This document shows, piece after piece, positions 11,201 to 23,200 of a stretch of 64,000 nucleotides of DNA (position 1 is the stretch's first letter; every line of letters begins with the position of its first letter). The notes under the pieces are model-generated. The model saw only the letters and a program-made list of their open reading frames with translations, ran no database searches and was not told the origin of the DNA. The stretch comes from Numida meleagris (taxonomy: Eukaryota > Chordata > Aves > Galliformes > Numididae). The stretch is taken from the NCBI RefSeq assembly GCF_002078875.1, contig NC_034414.1, forward strand, positions 13,265,484 through 13,329,483, read 5' to 3'. The position numbers and the translations under genes are program-made.

Positions 11201-14200
11201 ACAAGGAGGTAATGGCTTTAGACTAAAAGAGGGTAGATTTAAATTAGATGTTAGGAAGAAATTGTTCACTATGAGAGTGATGAGGCACTGGAACAGATTG
11301 CCCGAAGAACTGTGGATGCCTCATCCCTGGAAGAAGTGTTCAAAGTCAAATTGGATGGGGGTTTGGGCAGCCTGATCTAGAGGAAGGTGTCCCTGCCCGT
11401 TGCAGAGGAACTGGACTAGATTATCTTTAAAGGTCCCTTCCAACTCAAACTACTGTACGATTCTATGACAAGGTGACCCGCTTAGTCAGGTAATGCTTAG
11501 AAGGTAATGTTGTCGATGTGGTCTACCTGGACTTCAGTAAGGCCTTTGACACTGTCCCCCGCAGCATCCTTGTGGAGAAGCTGGCTGCCCGTGGTTTGGA
11601 TGGGCATACGCTTTGCTGGGTGAAACGCTGGCTGGACGGCCGGGCCCAGAGAGTTGTGGTCAATGGAGTTAAATCCAGTTGGCAGCCAGTCGCGAGCAGT
11701 GTCCCCCAGGGCTCGGTGCTGGGGCCTCTTCTATTCAACATCTTTATCAACGATCTTGATGAGGGGATTGAGTGCACCCTCTGTAAGTTTGCAGACCACA
11801 CCAAGTTGGGAGGGCATGTTGATCTGCCGGAGGGTAGAAGGGCACTACAGAGGGACCTGGATAGACTGCATCGATGGGCCAGGGTAAACCGTATGAGTTT
11901 CAACAGGGCCAAGTGTCAGGTCCTGCATTTTGGTCACAACAACCCCAGGCAACCCTACAGGCTTAGGGAGGAGTGGCTGGAAAGCTGCCTGACAGAAAGG
12001 GACCGTGGTGTGTTGATGGACAGTCAGCTGAATGTGAGCCAGCAGTGTGCCCAGGTGGCCAAGAAGGCCAATGGCATCCTGGCTTGGATCAGGAATGGGA
12101 TAGTGAGCAGGACTAGGGAAGTAATCCTGCCCCTGTACTCGGCGTTGATGAGGCCTCACCTCGAATACTGTGTCCAGTTTTGGGCCCCTCAGTACAGAAA
12201 GGATATTGAGGTGCTGGAGCAGGTCCAAAGAAGGGCAACAAGGCTTGTGAAGGGCTTGGAGAATATGCCCTACAAAGAGAGACTAAAGGAACTGGGGCTG
12301 TTTAGTCTGGGGAGAGGAGGCTGAGGGGAGACCTCATTGCTCTCTTCAAATACCTGGAAGGTGATTGCAGTGAGAGCGGAGTTGGTCTCTTCTCACTGGT
12401 GACAGGTGACAGGACAATGGGAAATGGCCTCAAGTTGCACCAAGGGAGGTTTAGGTTAGATATCAGGAAAAACTTCTTTACAGAAAGGGTTGTCAAGCAC
12501 TGGAACAGGCTCCCCGAGGAGGTGGTTGAGTCACCATCCCTGAATGTGTTTAAAAACCGTTTGGATGTGGTGCTCGGGGACATGATTTAGTGGTAGGTTG
12601 TCAGAGTAGTATGGTTAGGTTGCGGTTGAACTTGATGATTTCGAAGGTCCTTTCCAACCTGAGCAATGCTGTGATTCTGTGATAATTTGAACATGTGAGA
12701 CGCTAAATCTTGGGTGTATTCACAATCTCTGATACTATTCCTGAAGATGCTTGAAAGGCTAGTGATAGGCAAACTGAACAGCTGACTGAAGCTGCTAAAC
12801 AGGATGTGAATTTTCTTAGAAATGGTCTTGTAATGACTTCTGAAGATAGGAAAATAGAAGTTCACATCAATGAATGATCGATGTTTTTTTTTCCTCAAGG
12901 GTACTGGTGCAGGTGTACCTGTGGATTGGTTAAGTTCATGTTAAATATGCCTTGTGGTCCTCAGCAATTAATGTAATAGCTCGTATTGCTGTTAAGGAAT
13001 AATTCCCTGAAGCTTATCTTTCTGTGTATGTCATCAGCAATAAATATCCTGAATTTATCCTTTTCAGAAGTGGTCATGAAGCCTAGCCTGGTAGCTGAAT
13101 ACAAGGCTTAATGTTTGAGAGTTTTACGTGTGGGAACTGAAAAAAGAATTAAGAAATTTTGATCTAAATCTGAACTTCAGCTGCAGTATTTTAAAAATTA
13201 CAAGATTTGGTTCATTCTTAAGAACGAACTGAACAAGCAAACTAGATGTAAGTTTTGGTCTTCTAGATATTGCTTGCTCACAAATAAATTGTTTTTGTCT
13301 TTCTAGGAATATGATGAACCAATCTTGAAACACCTACAGGATATTAAAGTGAAGTTTTCTGAACCTGGACAGCCTATGGTGAGTTTCCCATAGTTGCTTC
13401 TCATGAAGATTGTAATAATGATGTGAGCAGCGTTTTGAACTTTTCATTCCATCCTCTGGCTGGAATATATAAGGTTGTTTTTTCTTTTCTGAGCTAAGTA
13501 TCTTCGTGCTTTGGCTTTTAAAATTTATCTTCTGCTTTCCTGACCGCTTGCTTTTTCAGACTAGGCCAGATATTTTTGTTACTGTAGTTTCTATGTTCTG
13601 ATTCTAGCTTAAATCTGGCTAGTTTTTGCATAAATTTTGTTTCAAATTCCAAGTAAAATGTTCTTTATATGAAGATTGCCTGGTTCCTTTTGGTTTGGAA
13701 TTGGATTGAGGAGTAAAGTGTGGCTGCTCCTTGCTATATTGGACTTGCTATCTTGTCTCGCACTGTTCGTAACCTTTTGACAGCATATTCCTGTGAATAG
13801 GTTCCATTCCAGTGCTACAACAATTCCAGTAATGGAAGGCTGACAAATTCCATGTCCCTTCCTTATTTGGAGACATTCCTAACCACTTGATTGAAACCTG
13901 TTTTCCAGTTGCTTGAGTGTCTAGTCTGAAATCTTTATTAAAAGTTGTGGTAGCTTTGTACTGTAAAAACTTCAAGTTACTGTTGCATAACACTGATTCT
14001 GCTGTAGATTACATTTTGCAACTAAAAAAAACAGGCAGTAGGAATTTTTCAGTTTACCTGGTGCTTCCAAAGTGCTGCTTGTTACAGCCTGTGTGTAAAC
14101 TTCTGTATGCAGAAAGCTTGTGATTTGTATTGTACTTGCTTTTATTTACACTTGTAGAAATGTATGTATGTTTGTGTAAGTAAAATTTGTAAGACAGATA

Positions 14201-17200
14201 CTTTGTAAATATCAATCTGTTTGGTCATCAGGATCCTTTGCTAGCATATTTAGTCCTGGGTGTAGAGCATGGGTATGACTTAAGTCTTCCTTATTTTAAG
14301 CTACTTATTTATATATTTGAACTTCATGAGAATACGTTCTCATAATACAGGAGATCTGTAAAAATTCATATTGCATAGCAAATATGATATCAAAAACAAA
14401 GATAACCGAATAAGGCTACTGGAGGGGTTATCTCAGTTGTTCTTGAAACTGGAAGCTTCTCATTATTGTCTCATAATAGGCAGATACGAAAAGAAATACT
14501 GAGGTACAGTCTTTGTGAAGAAGTTTGTCTTGCTAGTCCTTGGGACGCTGCACGCTCAGTAGTGCTGCTGGTTACCTATTTATAACCTCAGTGACGTTTT
14601 GTGGGATTATCTGGGTCTGAGTGTTATCACTGGTGCTGGATAAGCTACATTTGTCACTCTTCCCTTGAGCATGTGTCCCAGAGAGGGATTTGCCTTATTT
14701 AAAGAATACTTATCACACCTGGGTGTTTTGACTTTAAAGTGGAAATAAAGCTGAAATAGGCTATGAGAAGCCAACACAGATATTCTAGCTCACATTCGGT
14801 TCCCAGTGCCCTCCTTTCCTTAATTTGTAAGCATTTGAGTTGAGGAGGCTGCTGCTGCTGCTAGCAGACCTATCACTCCTTGACCTCTATCCTTCCAGCT
14901 TTCTGTCATGTGAGGAGGTTCATGTGGTTGTAGAAAGCAGATGGTGAGGCAAAACTAAGGGGCCTTTGGGAGATGAGACTGATTTGGAGCCTTTTATCTT
15001 CCACGTAAGATGCTGAATTTCTGCAGTCAGTTTTCAGGTGCTGCATTACCAGTGTGAGCAGAAGTAACTGCTGCAGGCTGCAAGCAGTTAAGATGTGTAT
15101 AATCTTAGGCTTCAGTTTATTAAGTCAGGGTTCTTCTGCAGGATTTTCTGTTGAACAAATACTTTGGCTCATCGTGGAGTGCACTGTTGAAATACAGACT
15201 CGTATGTGCATGCATACTTATTTTTAGTGAAAAATAAGAACTTCTGTTACAGTCTTGTAGGATCATGTGTTCAAGGAACGTTTAAATGTTGGGTTGAGAT
15301 ACATGGTTTAGTGGGGTTACATTGGTGGTAGGTGGATGGTTGGACTGGATGATCTTGTAGGTCTTTTCCAACCTTGCTAATTCTAAGATTCTATGATCAT
15401 ATAATTGACAGCTCGGAGCAGGTACAAGAGCAGAGCCTGATGATGTTATTCTGAAGCCAGAGCAACTTCAGAAAAACAACTGCATCATCCCTTGTCAAGA
15501 GATGAATAATAGGTGTCTATGCGTCTGCAATAGCGAAAGATATGTTTAATTAATGTTAATTCTGCTGATGCACTATTTCAAAGATAAAGATCAGTAGTAA
15601 CAAAACCATAATGGAACTTTCTTCTAGTCTTTCTCATTAGAGTTCCACTTTGGGCCCAACGACTACTTTTCTAATACAGTCCTGACAAAAACCTACAAGA
15701 TGAAGTCGGAGCCAGACAAGACAGATCCCTTTTCATTTGAAGGACCTGAAATAGTTGATTGTGATGGGTAAGGAAATGTTGAAACTCAAGAACTAGTCAG
15801 TGTTCTTCAGATTTCTTTTTCTGGACTGTGATAATAACTAATGAAGATAAAATGAAGATTTTTGCTGACTGAAAAACTAGGAATGATGTAAGGATGGTTA
15901 ACCTCAACATGCACACTAAACACACAGACAATAGTTCTGCATTTTCATTCTTGTGTCTTTCAAGTTAAATAGATTATTAATGAGGTAACAAGACTTTTAC
16001 TTCCTGGTAACTGGGTGAATTCATTTTAGTTGTTGTATTACATACTCCTGGACTCTTGCCCATCTCAGTAATTTTAATTCCAACAGTACTTTTGTATCTG
16101 GCAGGAGGTGGTCATACGTATGGTCTGTTCTCTCAGCCTGGAACATGTTGGCCGTGTATTTTTGGTTTTGACAGTCTTGGCTGTGCATTTCCAAATGAAT
16201 TCAGGATGCGGCTTCCTATTTTTGTTTTAGCTTAGTTTTCTTGTCTGATGACTTATTCTTTTTTTAAAAAGAAACTCTCTGTCCCCATCTAAAACATAAG
16301 AAATGCGAAATAATTCTTTTCTTGAAGGAACCCTGATAACCTCAAAACCTTTTAGCATCTAGTGCTATCTACTAGCTTTTGAATTGAACATTTGACTACA
16401 CTGAGCCAAAATACAGTCTTGCATGTCTAGCAAAGCTTGCCTAAGTGAAAGATGAGTCCATTTTGGAGATAACTTCAGCTAAACAGAAAACATTTTGCTG
16501 GAATTAAGTCTGAAAGGGGATTCCCTTTTTGAAGTTGCACTTTTGTCAAAACTGTGATTTCTACTCATGTTTCCTTACAAACGTTATAGATAATGGAGTA
16601 AGTAGAGCAGGGAAACATTTTTGTGACATTTCATTCAGGTTACTTATCAAACACATGACTGACCTGTAGAATGAGATGTTTTGGGGCACCTAAGGACTGC
16701 TGTGACACCATACTTTGCTTAATTATTTTTTTACCCCTACTGTTAAAAGAGATCCGTTTATCACTCATTCTTTGCCATGTGTTGTTTTGTGTAGAACTAT
16801 ATGTGCATGGAGAATGACTTAATTGGGATAAGTATCAGTTTGCACAGCAATGGAAAGGAGCTAAGAAGTTTGTCCTTTCTAGCTAGCTGTATCTGACTGC
16901 CAAGTCAATCAGAGCGCTGTTCTTTGGAGAGTTAGAATGTCTCTTGTTGGCCACTGTTATTGGCGCACTTAATTTTAGGGTAACCATACACTTCTTGACC
17001 TGCAGGGAAGGTGCATAACATATTGTTTTCTACTGGCCTGGCTGTTGGAAGAAACATTCTTAACTGTTGAGTTGTTCTGGAATACTTGAATCACAATTAT
17101 AAAACCCAAATAATTGAAGCAAGGAGGTGTTAAAGCATGGGTGGGTTGGGGGGGCAGTAATTACTCTGAGAAGACAAGGTGTTCAGCTTTTTCATTAAGG

Positions 17201-20200
17201 GAAATACTTGGTCTATCCAGTACGTGCATAGTCTCTAGCACTATGAAGCATCCTACGTTTCTCAGAGTGAGTCGCCTGTGTATGTAGTTTTAACTAGAAA
17301 GCCAGAATCCATTTTTGCTTTGATGTTTGTTGTTTCAGTGCTTAGTTCCTTATTGCCACTGATGTCTTGTACTAAAGTGCTGTTTCCCACATGTTGTCTT
17401 TAGGTGCACTATTGACTGGAAGAAAGGAAAGAATGTTACAGTTAAAACGATCAAGAAAAAACAGAAACACAAGGGTCGAGGAACGGTTCGGACAATTACT
17501 AAACAAGTACCTAATGATTCTTTTTTTAACTTCTTCAATCCAATAAAGGGTAAGCCTGGAAATTGAGAATTTAGGATTCTTATGAAATGCTGTGTATTTT
17601 GTAGATAAATACAACTTAAATCTACAAACTGTATTTGTTCTGCTGCACTGTATACTTCTTACTGGGAGAAGGTAGCAAACTGCAACCCATCAGAACAGAT
17701 CATTTGGGTTGTTCTGTATAATTTGACAGTTAGATGTGCTGTGTAAATGGGATTTCTTGTATGCAAAGTCTCTTGTAGAATCTCCTAAAGAAGTTGACTT
17801 TCTTTACCACAGGATGGCTCCATGCCTCAATTTGAGGCTTTTAGCTTGTGAAGAGCTCTTGTAATTCTGATCAAAGTTCCAGCATGTAGGTTTCACTGAA
17901 ACCTTTGTGTTAAGCAACAGAACATTCTGCAGGTTCTTCTGTGATTAATTAGTGATCCATGACGCTCCACATCGTACCTTCCTAATTTCCTGTTTTGTTT
18001 ATTGTTCTATGTACACTTAAGTATTTAAAGCAATTTGAATATATTCCAGGAACATTCTCTCTTTGATACATCTCCCATTGTATTCTTTTTCAAATGGAGA
18101 TGGAAAAGCAGTTTAGAATCAGAGTAGTTCTGAACAAAGTCAGCATTAGGTCTTGATTCAGTTGTGGGCTTTTACGAAACACCTGCCCCTTCTAAATCTC
18201 ATTGCAAATCCCTGTTTGCACAGGAATGAAACAAGTGATAAGTATTTCCAAAGCTGGTTTATTTAGTACAGAAATATCCTTTGTTTTTTTCTTACATGTA
18301 GAGTTACGTAGGTGCTGTTTTGAGAACGGGATAGTGATTAGCTTACCTCATGATGATTTTATACTGGGTTTTTATATACACAAAGGACACATTCTGTGGC
18401 TGTGTAAGAAATATCAAAGCTATGGCATCTGTTGGCTGTTGACACTTCAATTTTCAACTGTGAGAACAGACGGAACCAAACTACATTTCACAGTAGGATC
18501 ACAGTACCTGTGGCACTTGAATGGAGAATGTGAACCTGTGGGATTTTCTGTTATTTATAAACAAAATAATAAATAAAACAGAAGTCCTGTTCCTTAATTC
18601 TGCGCAGCACACTTACAGTGTTTTGATTGAGTCTGTCCTGGTTGTAGTATCAAGGCATTTCTCAAAATACTTTGCAAACTCCTCGTGACATATTAGCCTA
18701 CTTGGGAGAATCTGAGTTTGGGGAAAGATGATTTATGGTGCTTTAGCGAAGTAAAGTTGCTGTAATTTCAGCACTCATGCAGAAATAAAAGTGTTGCTAT
18801 TTGAGGGGGGGAAAACACAATCTGTATGCATTTGTAGAAAGATTATTTCCCGTGCAAAGATCTTTGATGTTGGGATGGCAGCCCTGGTGCTTCTACTACA
18901 GCACACACAGTGCGGTTCGTGGGTTTGATTTTTAAAATGGATCTGAATCGTCTTAAGGGTTTAATAGTTAGCTTTGGAAGTCTTTAATCGCACCACTACT
19001 CCCTGGTGTGTGAAAGTCTTTATTTGTACTGTATTTTGTCATCTGGAATATTGAAGTGGGCTAGACTATGCAAACAGTACTTGTATTTACAGCCCCCTTT
19101 TTGTTTTTTGCAGTATCTGGTGATGGAGAGTCATTGGTAAGTTTACACTTCTGAAATGGTAGGATTGCTTTGCCATGTCTTCTTTGCTAGACATCTCTAT
19201 ATAAACTATTCAGATTCTTTTAATTAAGAGTTCTGTTATTTTTTGCTTTTGCTGAGGTTGAACTTCACCTTGATAAATTGAAAGATACTGTTGACTTATT
19301 GGAGTAATCCTGTGACATTTTGCTGTTGCATGTCTTGAAGATAGAGTATGTCTGTGACTGTCACTGCTGGGAAAAGGTCGCTTACTTTTTCTAACCACTC
19401 AGCTGCTAGCCAGCTCCTTACAACTCTGAGACAGTCTGAACAATTCTGTCAGAACCAGCAAAGTCAGTGTGGGCTTTTTTTAATTGGATGTTGTTTTAGC
19501 AGGCCAGTAACCTGTATGTAGACAATAGAAAACTTCTAATTGGCAGTTTTGAAAATCTGGATTTAGACTCTCAGTATTTCTTTTTTTTGTTAAAAAGTTA
19601 AGTACCAGTGACTGGAAGGTTGATGTTGATGGTAGTGTGATGTTTCTCAAACTTGTCATGCTTTCTAATGAAAAAATAAAGTGATGTGCTAGAACAGAAT
19701 TATTTCAAACTGATTTGCTTTGCAGGATGAAGATTCAGAGTTCACTTTAGCTGCAGATTTTGAAATTGGTCACTTCTTCCGTGAAAGGATAGTCCCTCGT
19801 GCTGTGCTTTATTTCACAGGGGAAGCTATAGAGGATGATGACAATGTATGTATGCCATCAGCATTTTGTTTACTAATCACTGTGTACATAGAAATAGTCT
19901 CTTACTTTTCTGATTGGTCTAGTGTGTGGTATTATATGAGAATAACAAATAATCCAAGGAGGCTCCTGTTACCTGGGAGTAGGAAAGAAGCATTCCATTT
20001 ATTGTAAGCCTTCAATTCTTGTTTCTGGAAGAAGCTTAGTTTCAGGTATTGCGTTTCAGTGTACTGGACCTGTTACTGCAGAAGTTTTTATGCAAATATT
20101 AGCAGAGCTAATAGGACTTTTTGGTCTTCTTTTTCAGTTTGAAGAAGGTGAAGAAGGTGAAGAGGAGGTGAGATGCATAATACATCTTTTACAAATAACT

Positions 20201-23200
20201 AATTACTTACTGTATTCCAGTTTCTGAAATTGTGTATGATACTTCTTTCCAAAAGAGTTCAGCATTCCTGTGTTGTAAAATCTGTGTGTATTTCTTGTCT
20301 TCAAAAAAAAAAAAACTTCCTGTAAGAACATTTATCCGGATTTTTTGGTATTTTGAGAACTACTTTGACGCCAGTCAAAAATAATTAAAGTGAAGCATTT
20401 TTTGAGTGCTGCATGGTGAGACATATCAATGTTATTTTAAAATATCTGTTATTTAGGTAGTAATAGAATTTATTTTTCAGCTGTTAGTTGTCATAAGCCT
20501 TAAGACTGCTCATTGCCAAATATAAGGCAAATAAGGGAGAGGGAACAACTACTCAGGTTAAAGGTTTAATGTAAGGTGAGAGTTCTAGTATATTAAGGGT
20601 TCTGATCCTTTTACTGCAGCGTTAAATGAACAGAAGCATACCGTGAAAGGCTTTGCCTAAAACCACTTAATGAACTAATATCTTGACAGATGATAATGTT
20701 TTTATTTTACTATTTTTGTTTTTTTTGCTGGTTGGTTAAAGGTGCGTGCCTGAATGCACATCAGAAATTATAAAGCTGATGGTCTGATGCGAGCTGACAG
20801 CCTTCAGCATGCAGTTGCTTTTCTCCCTTTGCAAGTTACAATTCAGGCTTCTAGGCTGTTGAAGGTTAAATGTTTGTTTTGTTTTAAGCTGGATCTTGTT
20901 ACAACTGTACATGGTTTTTAATCTGTCCCAAATGCCAGGTTGGTGTTGGGATAGCGCTACTTGGATGTAGGCTTGTGTACAACAGCACAAAGATACCACA
21001 AAATCCTCCACAAGATAACTAACTTAGTGGTCCAAGTAAACTCTTTGGGAGGAGGTCAAAAGAAAGAGGAAACTTAGACACAAAGACTTGCTTTAAGATT
21101 TCTGAAGATGCTGAATTCTCTTAACCTAGCCCAACTATTTTTAATGTTGACAACTAAAACGCTGTGGCATACAATGGTAATATCACTTGCTATTTTGTTT
21201 TTTTTTCTCCATTGCAAAAAGTTGCACTTTTAACCTGTTTTAATTTCTGTTAGTTTATCTCTATTTTGTCATAGGAGTTGGAGGGGGAAGAGGAGGGAGA
21301 AGAGGAGGAAGATGCAGAAAGTGATCCTAAGGTAAAGACTTCAGTGTGTTTAAGCATAGTACAGGCCACGGTGATGAAAAACCATAATTAAGCTTGCAGC
21401 AGTTTGTGAAAATATTAATAAATAGAACAAAAATCTGACTAGCTTCTGACTGTATTGTTTTCATCTTCTGCAGTACTCAAATTCCTCTTAAGTGAAAAAT
21501 TAATGTTTGGATAAGTATAGATTAAGAATGATTTTTTTTATCTCCCAAACCTCCAACAAGGAAAAGATAACTTAACTTTGTCCCTTTACTTCTTAGTACT
21601 ACCTCTGTGTAATAAGAATCTCTCTTCCTTTAGGAAGGTCTTACTACAAATATTTTTCTGTGGCTGAACTTCAACTTAGAGTTGGTCTGACAAGTCTCAG
21701 CTCGTTCATTCACTTATTTTTCTTTGTTCAGAATTATTCTTTTTGGTTGTTCGAATGGCTGCGGGTTAGATGGCACGTGTTTGTACTCAGCTAGAAATCA
21801 AGAAGTTAGTTCCCAACTTTTGACTTCAAACTTGATGAGAGCTGGTTTAAAATGCAGCCAGAGGGGGTCGTGCTCCTTCTGATAGGAATTTTTCAATCCT
21901 TCAGTCATATTAAAGCTAAAAATTAGCTTTGTTAAAGCTGGGACAGTGATGACATACTTGAATGGATTTAGTTCTTAAAACATCAGCTTTTAATCTTTTT
22001 TTAAAGGCACAGATGAAAAAGTGAAACATGCAAAACTGCTTGATCTTTGGATGAAAGTCTTAAAGCAACCTAACGTGTCACTCTTCTGACTTACATCATA
22101 TTTCTAGTAAACGCTTATTATCACCATGTCAAGAATTGAACTTATTTTTCGTGGACAAGATATACTGTAAAGACAGTCTGTATTGTGGAAAGACTGTAGG
22201 TTGACAGAAAGGAATGTTCTTAACTCTGTTCTGAAGGATCAAAATGCAGTAGTGTACCTGTAGCAGGAGCAGGTGAGACAACTGAGAAACAAAATGTTAG
22301 TTCTGAGTCAAAGTATTTTCATGCTAAGAAAGACATAATGGAGGAAGTGTGAAATCTGGTATTCTGTAGGAAGAGCTTTTGAAATACCTTGGAAAGTTGT
22401 AGTTGTTACCTCCTGTATTATTTTGTACATTTCACTTTTCATTCATGCTGACAGTTCCTTTCAATTTTTTCCCATTCAGGTGTAATTTAAGTCTGTTTAT
22501 CATTCATACATTTCTAGGTAAGGTGGAATTCATTCATACCTAACTTCCAAGAGTCCCATTGTAGCCATGCAATGTAGTTTGTTTGCTAGTTTTTGTTTCG
22601 TTATTTCCTTGTATGGGGGAAAGGAAAGGGGGGAATGGAAACTTTAGGGTTTAGGTTTTGTTAGTAACACAGAATAGTAGAAATAAATGCTTATAGAGAT
22701 GAATGCCTTTAAGTCATAATTGAAGTAGATTTTTCAGAATGACCTCCTTGCCTTCCTGGCACAACTTCTGTTTTGCCTTTGTATCAGACAAACTGTGCTT
22801 TATAGACTTGAGATAAAAGATACTGAGACTTGTCAGACTTCATTTTTCCTTGTTTCTGATTTCATGTTGCATCTCTTTACTGTTTCTAGTGTTCTTGCAA
22901 ATTCTTAAATATCTCCTCTGCTCTCCTTGAGAACTCTTGTAAGTCATTGACTGACTTGGTATGTCCTTTGCAACATTCATTTTTATGCTGCCTGACAAAT
23001 TCAGTCAGTCATTCTGAAGAGACCTTTTCTTCAGTGCTTGTGATTCTGAACAGGTTTTGTTCTCTTGCTCATTTGTCTCTTTTATTTAAAAGAAAAGTTT
23101 CTTCAGTTGCGTCTTGTCATCTTTCACCTTTCTTCTCATGCCTCATGTAGAACACTACCTGCAACAGGTTAAATGCGTTTCTTGTAGTTTAGGCATGTAT

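Larger units (their letters stand above)
13379..19725 (+). other. NAP1L4: NAP1L4 introns 9-12
   Basis: Introns 13379-15627, 15768-17403, 17550-19113 and 19137-19725. Besides copy B of the duplicated segment and one CR1 tail I see no element. A G-rich stretch (17141-17156, four G-runs) could form a quadruplex. Confidence 0.55.
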
